Shown: positions 33,121-40,500 of the stretch, piece after piece
Position numbering within the stretch: the stretch's first letter is position 1
Layout: each line of letters starts with the position of its first letter
Origin: Orlajensenia stereocauli
Lineage (GTDB): Bacteria > Actinomycetota > Actinomycetes > Actinomycetales > Microbacteriaceae
DNA: 64,000 bases
NCBI RefSeq assembly: GCF_039548895.1
Contig: NZ_JBCLVG010000001.1
Reading direction: 5' to 3' (one strand)
Program-made: the position numbers and the translations under genes
The notes under the pieces: model-generated
What the model saw: only the letters and a program-made list of their open reading frames with translations
Told to the model about the DNA's origin: nothing
Database searches by the model: none

Positions 33121-34086
33121 ATGGTGCGCCTGAGGCACGTCGAGCCGTACACCAGTCCCGGCTACACCCGACGACGCTCAGGGAAGGGCTTCAGGTATCT
33201 GGATGGTGCGGGACGCACCCTCGGGTCCGAAGAGCGTGCACGCGCCGAAGCCCTCGTCATCCCGCCCGCCTGGACTGACGTGTGGATCGCCGATCGGCCG
33301 AACGCGCACATCCTCGCCGTCGGCGTCGACGATGCCGGGCGCCGGCAGTACATCTACCACCCCGACTGGACGGCCGCCCGTGACGCCGTGAAGTTCGACC
33401 GCATGCGCGAACTGGCGGCCGCCCTGCCCGTTGCGCGCGGGCGCGTGACGCGGGACCTCGCCATCGAGGGGCTCTCGCGGGAGCGCATCCTCGCCACCTC
33501 ATTCCGCCTGCTCGACCTCGTAGCCGTGCGGGTGGGAGCCGAGGCGTACTTCGAGGCGAACGGAAGCTTCGGCCTGTCGACGCTGCTGGTGCGTCACGTG
33601 AAGCTCGACGGCGAGGTCATGCGCCTGGCGTTCCCGGCCAAGAGCGGCCAGAGGATGCAGGCCGAGGTGACGGATGCCGCCCTCGCCGCGGTCTCCGCCG
33701 AGCTGCTGGGGCGCACCCCGCGTTCCCGGTACCTGGCGTGGCAGGACGAGAACCGCTTCCGGGCTCTCGGTGGAGCGCAGATCAACGAGTACGTGCGCAC
33801 GGCCACCGGGGGAGACTTCACGGCGAAGGACTTCCGCACGCTGCGCGGCACGATCGCCGCAGCCTCGGCGCTCGCGGCTGCCGGTCCGGCGTCATCCGAG
33901 AGGGAGGCGAAGCAGGCCGTGCGCGCTGCGGTGGTCGCGGCATCCGAGGTTCTCGGGAATACCCCGACGGTCGCGAAGGGCAGCTACATCGACCCGACGG
34001 TCATCGACCGCTATCTCGCAGGGGAGACCATAGCGCTGACGGGCTCGCCAGAGAACGCCCTGCTGGCTCTGTACGAGCGCGACTGA
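33121..34086 (+). CDS. DNA topoisomerase IB (poxvirus-like)
   Basis: 321 residues, the short bacterial type IB enzyme that relaxes supercoils through a 3'-phosphotyrosine. The N-terminal domain has TSPGYTRRRSGKGFRYLDGAGR; the catalytic domain has RVGAEAYFEANGSFGLSTLLVRHV, KDFRTLRGT (catalytic Arg/His region) and the tyrosine in VAKGSYIDPTVIDRYL. It starts 37 bases after ku and is probably co-transcribed with it. ATG 33121 is chosen since the upstream frame is inside ku. Confidence 0.92.
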   Translation: MVRLRHVEPYTSPGYTRRRSGKGFRYLDGAGRTLGSEERARAEALVIPPAWTDVWIADRPNAHILAVGVDDAGRRQYIYHPDWTAARDAVKFDRMRELAAALPVARGRVTRDLAIEGLSRERILATSFRLLDLVAVRVGAEAYFEANGSFGLSTLLVRHVKLDGEVMRLAFPAKSGQRMQAEVTDAALAAVSAELLGRTPRSRYLAWQDENRFRALGGAQINEYVRTATGGDFTAKDFRTLRGTIAAASALAAAGPASSEREAKQAVRAAVVAASEVLGNTPTVAKGSYIDPTVIDRYLAGETIALTGSPENALLALYERD

Positions 34087-34118
34087 ACCGGCTCGTTCAG
34101 GGTTCGGGCGAGCGGGCG

Positions 34119-34445
34119 TCAGGCGCTCAGCGAGTGCTGGACGTAGGCGTCCTCGTAGCCGCCGAGGCTGCCGATGAAGGAAGCCTGTCCGGGGTTGTAG
34201 GGCAGGCCGGGGAAGGCGGGGGCGCCGGGATAGGCCGGGTATCCACGCGAGGTGTGGCCGTAGGCCCGCACCAGGCGGTCGTTGACGATGGTGCCCAGAT
34301 AGTCGCCATCGGGGGTGACGGCCTCGGCATCGCCCCAGGGGAACCAGCCGATCCACTCACCAGTCGGATCGAAGAGATACGTGCTCTCGGTGGTCGCCCT
34401 GAAAGCGATCCAGTCGCCGGAGAGGTCGTAGAGGTACTCGGTCAT
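34119..34445 (-). CDS. Small aromatic-rich protein, possibly 4-fold beta flower type
   Basis: 108 residues. The first 60 are short beta repeats with a W/F-G pattern (YDLSGDWIAFR, YLFDPTGEWIGWF, VTPDGDYLGTIV), which resembles the small 4-fold beta flower proteins; I am only moderately sure. The rest is a Tyr/Pro/Gly-rich tail (GYPAYPGAPAFPGLPYNPG). No signal peptide. Function unknown. It converges on the topoisomerase gene. Confidence 0.6.
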   Translation of the reverse strand: MTEYLYDLSGDWIAFRATTESTYLFDPTGEWIGWFPWGDAEAVTPDGDYLGTIVNDRLVRAYGHTSRGYPAYPGAPAFPGLPYNPGQASFIGSLGGYEDAYVQHSLSA

Positions 34446-34900
34446 TCTGATTCGCCTTCGTTACGCGTTTCGGGTCGCGGGAGGTGAATGAAGTAGGGGG
34501 TTCAATCAGGAGAATCATGCCGCCCGAACTGGGGCGGCGCAAGCATTTCCGCCATATTTCCTCCCATCGAGTCGGGAATTCATCAATTCCCTCGTCCGAG
34601 GGGCACGAAATCGTCCTTTTCCGGCCGCGGATGCCTGCCAGTCGACCCGCCGGCGTAGGCACCCCTGTCGACCGATGGTCGAGCGGCCCCGACCCAGCTC
34701 CGCTTTCCGTTGGTCGAGTTGCTCCCGAGTGCTGCGAGGACGCGTACCGATACCTCTCCCACCCGACCGCCCACACCTCATTCGCGGGGATGTAGTCAGC
34801 CTCCGATTCCGCCTCTGATCGGGACTCCTCCCCAGCCAACAATCGCGGAATGTTGTCCCATTTCGCCCCGTGAGACCCCTAGTTTTGAGACAATTGAGTC
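34446..34900. other. Non-coding stretch before the DUF222/HNH gene
   Basis: 455 bases, somewhat lower in G+C than its surroundings. A hairpin GCCGCCC/GGGCGGC (34519-34538) is present. TAGTTT at 34880-34885 may be the -10 for the next gene. I see nothing coding. Confidence 0.45.
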
Positions 34901-37129
34901 ATGCCCGCACCGGCTCTGTTGCTCACCGGATTGACCGCCACTCTGGCGTCTTCCGGGGTGTGCGCGGCCACGTTCGCGGGGCTGGCCGATGACGAGCTGC
35001 TGTCCACCCAGGCGGCCTCGGCGACTGCACGGCACGAGGTCGACCGCATCTCTGCCTTGGCGGCAGCGGTGATCGCTCGCCGCTCCACTCCGGAGCATGG
35101 TCTGGGCTCGTTGGCTCGCCGGTCGGGGTTCGCCGACGCCGACACGTTGTTGGTGTCACTGACGGGGTCGACGAAGGCTGAAGCGCGCTCGCTGGCGCGG
35201 GTGGGTGAGATGATCGCGGTGACGGATGCCGCTGGTGACCTTGCCGCCGCCCGCGACGCCGACCCCGACCTCGCCGCCGTGGTGCCGCCGGTCGAGGCCC
35301 CCTGGTACGCCGCTCTGGCCGTCCTGGTCACTGCGGGGCGGCTCACCGTGGCTGTGGCCGATGTGATCCAGGCCGGTCTCGGCGAGGTCACCGACGCGGT
35401 CACCGCCGACGACCTCGAAGCGGCCTTGGCTGCACTGCTCACCGAGCTGCTCGGGGCGGATGGCACCCACCGGGTGCATGTGGCCGAAGCGCGCAACGCC
35501 GCCCGTGCAGCCCGAGACCTCATCGACACCGCCGGGGTCGCTGTCCGGGAGGCTGCACTGCGGAACAAGCAGTACTGGCGGCAGTGGATCGGCCCCGACG
35601 GCATGTACCGGGGTGAGTACGCCCTGGACCCGGAGAACGGTGCCCTGCTGCAGAGCGTCCACGACCAGTTGACCCACCCACGCCGGCAGCCCGACCCGAA
35701 GAAGCGTGCCTTCGGGGCAGCACCGGTCCGGGATCCGTTCGTCGACCGGTCCATCCGGGAACGCGACGCTGCCGAAGGACTCGTCCAGCTGGTCAGGGCT
35801 GGCGCATCCGTCGACCCGATGCGCCTCCTCGATACGGAGACCCCGTCGGTGCGGGTCGTCGTCAACGAGCAGGCGCTGCGCACCGGGTCCGGGTTCGCTG
35901 CCATCGAGGGTCACCCCGGCGCTGTCTCCCTGGCGACCATCGAACGGGGGTTGTGCGCCGGCTACCTGCCCGTGCTGTTCAGTGCGACCGGGCAACCGCT
36001 GAACCTCGGCCGTGACGAACGACTGTTCAATCGAGCGCAACGCCTCGCGATCAGCATCCGCGACGGCGGATGTCTGGAACCCGACTGCGACCGACCACCC
36101 TCCTGGACGGAAGTGCATCACATCCGGCATTGGAAACGCGACCACGGCAACACCGACGTCGCCGACGGCATCCTGTTGTGCCGCCGGGGTCACCTCCGCG
36201 TCCACAATGAGGGTTGGGAGATCACCCGCGACCAGCACGACCGGTACTGGCTGATCCCACCGCCCCTGATCGACCCGACCCAGACGCCCCGGCTGATGAA
36301 ACCGAAAACGAGGGCCGAGATCACCCACCCCGTCACCCTCCCTGCCGAGCCCCACCTCCGCCCGCTGAGGGCCGAGCGCAGCGACCGCCCGAAGCGCGCT
36401 CCAGTGGTGGTCGCTACTGCCCGCGCCCCAGAATCCGGCTCAGAGATCCAGGGTGTCGCCGGGCTCCAGCGCGTGGAACTCGCCGCCGCCCTGCTCAACC
36501 GCCCACGTCAGTCGCGCGTTCGACATGTCCTTGCCGGCGCGCGAGAGCACCATCTCATGGGTGGGGAACACGTGCTTCGGCGCGACGGCCACGACGTAGT
36601 CCATGACATCGCTCACCTTCATCCACGGAGCTCCGGCGGGGGCAGCGAGGGTGTCGACGGCAACGCCCTCCGGAATGGTGAACGAGTCACCCGCGTAGTA
36701 GAGGGTGTCGTTGACGAGCACACCGACGTTGTCGATCACGGGGATGGACGAGTGGATGACAGCGTGCTTCTCGCCGAAGAATCGCAGCGTGAAGGCTCCG
36801 ACCTCCACAGTGTCACCGGCGGCCACGAGCTCGACAGCGAAGTCGCTCACTGCAGCGACGACGCCGGCCGGACCGAAGATCCGCACGTCGGGATTCGCGT
36901 CGACGATGCGCTTCAGCTGCTCGGGAGTCCAGTGGTCGGGGTGCTCGTGCGTGATGACGATCGCCACGGTTCCCACCGATTCGGTGATGGCAGTCGTGAA
37001 CGAGCCCGGGTCGATGTAGAGCCTGTCGCCGTTCTGCTCGAGGACGAGGGCGGCGTGTTCCAGCTTGGTCAGTCTCATGCTCCGAGCCAACACCCCGGGA
37101 GGCATCCGTGCAACACGCACCGCCGGTGA
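34901..37129 (+). CDS. DUF222/HNH endonuclease domain protein (13E12-type), stop codon lost
   Basis: The family-like part is residues 1 to about 510: DUF222 region (LADDELLSTQAASATARHEVDRISALAAAVIARR onward) and a C-terminal HNH nuclease (CLEPDCDRPPSWTEVHHI, then HGNTDVADGILLCRRGHLRVH, about 392-430). Such genes form repeated families in actinobacteria (13E12 in mycobacteria). No in-frame stop occurs after the natural end near 36435; the frame runs about 230 more codons antisense to the MBL gene, giving 742 residues. The native 3' end was probably deleted by rearrangement. Molecular target unknown. Confidence 0.7.
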   Translation: MPAPALLLTGLTATLASSGVCAATFAGLADDELLSTQAASATARHEVDRISALAAAVIARRSTPEHGLGSLARRSGFADADTLLVSLTGSTKAEARSLARVGEMIAVTDAAGDLAAARDADPDLAAVVPPVEAPWYAALAVLVTAGRLTVAVADVIQAGLGEVTDAVTADDLEAALAALLTELLGADGTHRVHVAEARNAARAARDLIDTAGVAVREAALRNKQYWRQWIGPDGMYRGEYALDPENGALLQSVHDQLTHPRRQPDPKKRAFGAAPVRDPFVDRSIRERDAAEGLVQLVRAGASVDPMRLLDTETPSVRVVVNEQALRTGSGFAAIEGHPGAVSLATIERGLCAGYLPVLFSATGQPLNLGRDERLFNRAQRLAISIRDGGCLEPDCDRPPSWTEVHHIRHWKRDHGNTDVADGILLCRRGHLRVHNEGWEITRDQHDRYWLIPPPLIDPTQTPRLMKPKTRAEITHPVTLPAEPHLRPLRAERSDRPKRAPVVVATARAPESGSEIQGVAGLQRVELAAALLNRPRQSRVRHVLAGAREHHLMGGEHVLRRDGHDVVHDIAHLHPRSSGGGSEGVDGNALRNGERVTRVVEGVVDEHTDVVDHGDGRVDDSVLLAEESQREGSDLHSVTGGHELDSEVAHCSDDAGRTEDPHVGIRVDDALQLLGSPVVGVLVRDDDRHGSHRFGDGSRERARVDVEPVAVLLEDEGGVFQLGQSHAPSQHPGRHPCNTHRR
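36440..37078 (-). CDS. MBL-fold metallo-hydrolase
   Basis: 212 residues of the UlaG-like metallo-beta-lactamase group. The metal motif is ITHEHPDHW (HxHxDH); further ligands are in HAVIHSSIP, YYAGDSF and HVFPTHE. The start is MRLTKLEHAALVLEQNG (37078); the longer frame runs into the divergent kinase promoter. Its 3' end abuts the end of the DUF222/HNH domain on the opposite strand. Substrate unknown. Confidence 0.85.
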   Translation of the reverse strand: MRLTKLEHAALVLEQNGDRLYIDPGSFTTAITESVGTVAIVITHEHPDHWTPEQLKRIVDANPDVRIFGPAGVVAAVSDFAVELVAAGDTVEVGAFTLRFFGEKHAVIHSSIPVIDNVGVLVNDTLYYAGDSFTIPEGVAVDTLAAPAGAPWMKVSDVMDYVVAVAPKHVFPTHEMVLSRAGKDMSNARLTWAVEQGGGEFHALEPGDTLDL

Positions 37130-37166
37130 TTCGGCTCCGAGCCCCGCGGCACCCCATAATCGCCGT

Positions 37167-38075
37167 ATGAGTGCTGCCTCGGCGTTGCGGATCACCGTGG
37201 CCATCAACCCCAATGCGTCGTTCGGTCACAACCGCGAGGTCGGTCCGCGCGTGGTCGAGGCCCTGATCGCAGCCGGCCACGACGTCGCGATGCTGCGCGA
37301 GCCGAACTTCGAGCTCCTGCGTCGCGAAGTGGCGCACGCAGTCGAGGCGGGAACGGACGCACTGGTCGTCGTCGGAGGCGACGGCATGGTCTCGCTAGGC
37401 ACCAATCTGGTCGCCGGTACTGCCATCCCGCTCGGCATCGTCGCCGCAGGCACCGGCAACGACATGGCCCGGGGCCTCGGACTCCCCGTGGGCGACACCG
37501 ACGCAGCCATCCGCACCCTTCTCGACTCCCTGCACCGCGACCCCCGGGTGATCGACGCGGCACGCGTGCGACACGGCGATCTCACCACCTGGTACGCCGG
37601 CGTGCTGTCGGCAGGCTTCGACGCGGTGGTCAACGAGCGCGCGAACACAATGACCCGGCCACGGGGATCGAGCCGTTACATCCTGGCGCTGCTGCGCGAG
37701 CTCCTGACGCTGAAGCCCGTGAGCTACATCCTCACCATCGATGGCGCCGTGCGTGAAGTCGAGGGCATGCTCGTGTCCATCGCCAACAACGTGTCCCTCG
37801 GCGGCGGAATGAGGGTGGCTCCGGATGCTCTCCTCGATGACGGCCTGCTCGACGTCTTCATCGTCAAGAAGCTCTCCCGTCTCGAGTTCATCCGCGTCTT
37901 CCCGAAGGTCTACTCGGGCACGCACACCACGCACCCCGCCGTGGAGATCCTGCGTGCGACCTCCGTCCGAATCGAGACGGTCACAACGATCGTCGCCTAC
38001 GCGGACGGGGAGCGTGTCGGGCCGCTCCCCGTCGACATCACTGTCGTCCCGGGAGCCCTCCGCATGCTCGTCTGA
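37167..38075 (+). CDS. Diacylglycerol/lipid kinase family protein
   Basis: 302 residues of the DAGK catalytic family (YegS/DgkB/sphingosine kinase-like). The nucleotide site is VVGGDGMVSLGTNLV, a variant of GGDGT, followed by GIVAAGTGNDMARGLGLP; the second domain has SLGGGMRVAPDALLDDGLLDVFIV. It phosphorylates a membrane lipid, most likely diacylglycerol, for phospholipid recycling. ATG follows CATAAT (37155-37160) by exactly 6 bases, so it is probably leaderless. Divergent from the MBL gene. Confidence 0.88.
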   Translation: MSAASALRITVAINPNASFGHNREVGPRVVEALIAAGHDVAMLREPNFELLRREVAHAVEAGTDALVVVGGDGMVSLGTNLVAGTAIPLGIVAAGTGNDMARGLGLPVGDTDAAIRTLLDSLHRDPRVIDAARVRHGDLTTWYAGVLSAGFDAVVNERANTMTRPRGSSRYILALLRELLTLKPVSYILTIDGAVREVEGMLVSIANNVSLGGGMRVAPDALLDDGLLDVFIVKKLSRLEFIRVFPKVYSGTHTTHPAVEILRATSVRIETVTTIVAYADGERVGPLPVDITVVPGALRMLV

Positions 38076-38091
38076 GCACGCCCGTCTCGAT

Positions 38092-38120
38092 TTGGAATGA
38101 CGCAAACCGTGTGGCATACT
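38092..38120 (+). promoter_or_regulatory. tRNA-Glu promoter
   Basis: TTGGAA (38092-38097) and CATACT (38115-38120) with 17 bases between, 17 bases before the tRNA. Confidence 0.65.
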
Positions 38121-38137
38121 TTTCAAGTTGCAAAAAC

Positions 38138-38210
38138 GGCCCCATCGTTTAGCGGCCTAGGACACCGCCCTCTCACGGCGGCAGCACCGGTTCAAATCCG
38201 GTTGGGGTCA
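38138..38210 (+). tRNA. tRNA-Glu (anticodon CTC)
   Basis: 73 bases: acceptor GGCCCCA pairing with TGGGGTC, D-arm with TAGCGGCCTAGGA, anticodon stem CCGCC/GGCGG with loop CTCTCAC giving CTC, T-arm with TTCAAAT, discriminator A. A terminator follows 10 bases later. Confidence 0.96.
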
Positions 38211-38220
38211 CAATCGACCA

Positions 38221-38245
38221 GAACCCCCGGCTCCGCCGGGGGTTC
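38221..38245 (+). terminator. Terminator of tRNA-Glu
   Basis: GAACCCCCGGC and GCCGGGGGTTC form a perfect 11-base stem with loop TCC. Confidence 0.85.
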
Positions 38246-38332
38246 TCGTCTTTAAGGCGTCGATCGACCCGCGTATATTCCGAATGCAAGATGCGCAGGC
38301 ACCGCTATCTCGTCGTATTCGAAAAGACACAT

Positions 38333-38365
38333 ATGGGCCCCGTGGCGATCCACCGCGAGGCCCAT
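38333..38365 (-). terminator. Terminator of YqhA-type gene
   Basis: ATGGGCC (38333-38339) and GGCCCAT (38359-38365) form the stem; on the minus strand it is followed by ATGTGTCTTTTCG. It lies 14 bases past the stop. Confidence 0.6.
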
Positions 38366-38378
38366 CTTCGTGTGGGGC

Positions 38379-39113
38379 TCAGTCGCGTGAGCTGAGCAGC
38401 GCGTCGTACCGGTCGTCCGATTCGCGGATGCCGGGAGCCGAGTCGTGCGCCCGAGAGGGGAGCGCCGGCGGCAGCGGCACGACGACGCCGTCGTGGGTCT
38501 CCCCGGGCGAGACGTGGTGGTACGACATGCGGTCGATCCAGGCCAGAGCCAGCGCCGACAGGATGAAGACCACGTGGATGATGACCTGCCACATGACGCC
38601 GGTCGGCGTGTAGTTCTCGCCCTCGCCCAGGTCGTTGCCGGAGCCGGTCTCGGTCATGTCGCCGACCTCGATGAAGGTCTTAAGCAGATGGATCGAGGAG
38701 ATGCCGATGATGGCCATCGCCAGCTTGACCTTCAGCACGTTCGCGTTCACGTGCGAGAGCCACTCGGGCTGGTCGGGGTGGTCATCGACCTTGATCTTCG
38801 AGACGAAGGTCTCGTAGCCGCCGATGATCACCATGATGAGCAGGTTGGCGATCATGACGACGTCGATGAGGCCGAGAACGGCCAGCATGATGTTCGCCTC
38901 GGTGATCTCGGCCGTGTGCAGGAAGACGTCCTCGGCGAGGTGCCAGAGCTCGATCATGAACACGACCACGTAGATGGCCTGCGCCACGATGAGGCCGAGG
39001 TAGAGCGGGGCCTGCAGCCAGCGGCTGAAGAAGATGAGATAGCCGATGCCGTTCGTCCAGGTGGACGTCGGATAGGGCCGGGTGTTGCGGGGCTGCGGGG
39101 GCATGGCGTTCAC
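38379..39113 (-). CDS. YqhA/UPF0114 family membrane protein
   Basis: 244 residues with four transmembrane helices. The core resembles E. coli YqhA: FSRWLQAPLYLGLIVAQ, LGLIDVVMIANLLIMVIIGGYETFVSKI, and IIGISSIHLLKTFIEV. The C-terminal 45 residues form an extra polar tail. The GTG at 39113 (VNAMPPQ) is preferred to the ATG at 39104 because AGGAG lies 7 bases before it. Function unknown in this family. Divergent from terC and its riboswitch. Confidence 0.85.
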   Translation of the reverse strand: MNAMPPQPRNTRPYPTSTWTNGIGYLIFFSRWLQAPLYLGLIVAQAIYVVVFMIELWHLAEDVFLHTAEITEANIMLAVLGLIDVVMIANLLIMVIIGGYETFVSKIKVDDHPDQPEWLSHVNANVLKVKLAMAIIGISSIHLLKTFIEVGDMTETGSGNDLGEGENYTPTGVMWQVIIHVVFILSALALAWIDRMSYHHVSPGETHDGVVVPLPPALPSRAHDSAPGIRESDDRYDALLSSRD

Positions 39114-39217
39114 GTCTTGTCTCCTGGAAGGTCCTCGTTCCCGCCATGCTATCGAGGCCGGTCCTGCGCAACAGCCGTGAACGGGAACGGGCCGGTGGTC
39201 GGTTAGGCTGAACGGGC

Positions 39218-39320
39218 GAAGGGGAGTATCCCACCTCGTCGGGTCCGTCATCACGGGTGGCACTGAAGCCGCCCCGGATCCGATGGCATCGAATACGATG
39301 CGGGAGAGACTTTCAGCGGT
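39218..39320 (+). ncRNA. yybP-ykoY (Mn2+) riboswitch candidate
   Basis: The leader of terC contains the hallmark blocks in order: GCGAAGGGGAGTA (39216-39228), CCGTCATCACGG (39245-39256), CACTGAAGCC (39261-39270), and near the 3' side GGGAGAGACTTTC (39302-39314). TAGGCT at 39204-39209 is a -10 candidate just upstream. This class senses manganese and is commonly found before TerC/Alx-type genes. Confidence 0.75.
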
Positions 39321-39351
39321 TCGTCCTCCCCTCTTCTGCGAAAGGCCCCCC

Positions 39352-40374
39352 ATGGAGTCTGCCCTTCCCGTCTGGTTCGAGATCACGTCGCTCGTCGTGA
39401 TCACGATCATCCTCGTCGCCGACCTGCTGCTGGTGATCAAGCGGCCTCACGTGCCGTCGTTCAAGGAAGCGACGCTGTGGGTCGTGTTCTACGTGGCGCT
39501 CGCGCTGATCTTCGCCGGCCTGATGTTCTGGCTCGGCGACGCCCAGCACGGAAGCGAGTTCCTCGCCGGTTGGCTCACGGAATACAGCCTCTCGATCGAC
39601 AACCTCTTCGTCTTCGTCGTGATCATGGCGCGCTTCGCCGTCCCGAGGAAGATCCAGCAGGAGGTGCTGATGGTGGGCATCATCATCGCGCTCATCCTGC
39701 GTCTGATCTTCATCCTGTTGGGCGCGGCCCTCATCGAGAACTTCAGCTGGATCTTCTACATCTTCGGTGCGTTCCTGCTCTACACGGCGTTCAACCAGGC
39801 GTTCGGCAACCACGAGGACGACGGTGAGGAGAGCGGCCTCATCAAGATGATGCGCAAGCGGGTCGACATCGCGCCCGACTTCGACGGCATCAAGCTGCGC
39901 ACCGTCGTCGACGGCAAGAAGCTGTTCACCCCGGTGCTCATCGTCTTCATCGCCATCGGCACGACCGACCTCATCTTCGCTCTCGACTCCATCCCGGCGA
40001 TCTTCGGCATCACGCAGTCGCCGTTCATCGTGTTCACCGCGAACGTCTTCGCCCTGATGGGTCTCCGCCAGCTCTACTTCCTGCTGGGCGGGCTGCTCGA
40101 GCGCCTCGAGTACCTCAAGTACGGCATCGCCTTCATCCTGTTCTTCATCGGCGTCAAGCTCGTCTTCCACGCCCTGCACACGAATGAGCTGCCCTTCATC
40201 AACGGCGGCGAGCACATCGACTGGGTTCCGGAGATCGACACCTGGACATCGCTCATCGTGATCATCGCCTCGATGGCCGTGGCGACGATCGCGAGCCTGG
40301 TCAAGGCGCGCGTGGATGCGAAGAAGCGCGGACACAAGTTGATGGACGAGGTGCCGCACTTCACCGAGGAGTAA
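39352..40374 (+). CDS. TerC family membrane protein (Alx-like), probable Mn2+ exporter
   Basis: 340 residues with about nine transmembrane helices. Family marks are SLSIDNLFVFVVIMARFAVP (about 80-99) and GTTDLIFALDSIPAIFGITQ (about 204-223), each with conserved Asp/Asn in a helix. Length and layout match Alx/TerC rather than short TerC forms. Start chosen at MESALPVWFE (39352). Alx and related proteins export manganese; a yybP-ykoY-type leader upstream agrees. A role in tellurite resistance is the older family name only. Confidence 0.9.
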   Translation: MESALPVWFEITSLVVITIILVADLLLVIKRPHVPSFKEATLWVVFYVALALIFAGLMFWLGDAQHGSEFLAGWLTEYSLSIDNLFVFVVIMARFAVPRKIQQEVLMVGIIIALILRLIFILLGAALIENFSWIFYIFGAFLLYTAFNQAFGNHEDDGEESGLIKMMRKRVDIAPDFDGIKLRTVVDGKKLFTPVLIVFIAIGTTDLIFALDSIPAIFGITQSPFIVFTANVFALMGLRQLYFLLGGLLERLEYLKYGIAFILFFIGVKLVFHALHTNELPFINGGEHIDWVPEIDTWTSLIVIIASMAVATIASLVKARVDAKKRGHKLMDEVPHFTEE

Positions 40375-40392
40375 CGCTCGGTTCCGCCGGTG

Positions 40393-40398
40393 TACTCT
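40393..40398 (+). promoter_or_regulatory. -10 element of leu leader
   Basis: TACTCT, 6 bases before a GTG start, the leaderless spacing. Confidence 0.5.
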
Positions 40399-40404
40399 GA
40401 TGGG

Positions 40405-40455
40405 GTGCAGTGCCCTCAGCTTCTTCTCGGGTGCCGTGACGAGACCTCGTTCTGA
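40405..40455 (+). CDS. Candidate leucine leader peptide of leuCD
   Basis: A 16-codon ORF, GTG to TGA, encoding VQCPQLLLGCRDETSF. It has three Leu codons in a row, two of them CTT, which is rare in this G+C-rich genome. It starts at the inferred transcription start (TACTCT plus 6), 96 bases before leuC. Short inverted repeats follow (GACGAG 40438-40443 with CTCGTC at 40467-40472; ACGAG/CTCGT within the ORF end). This is the layout of ribosome-mediated attenuation by leucyl-tRNA; no clear T-run terminator is seen, so the mechanism is open. Confidence 0.55.
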   Translation: MQCPQLLLGCRDETSF

Positions 40456-40500
40456 CAGGCCTTCCTCGTCGCGGCGTTTCCCGTTGGCTGAATACCGATC

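Noticed and set aside
34484..34795. 103-codon ORF before the DUF222/HNH gene
   Set aside because: No recognisable motif or good start, and codon use unlike neighbouring genes.
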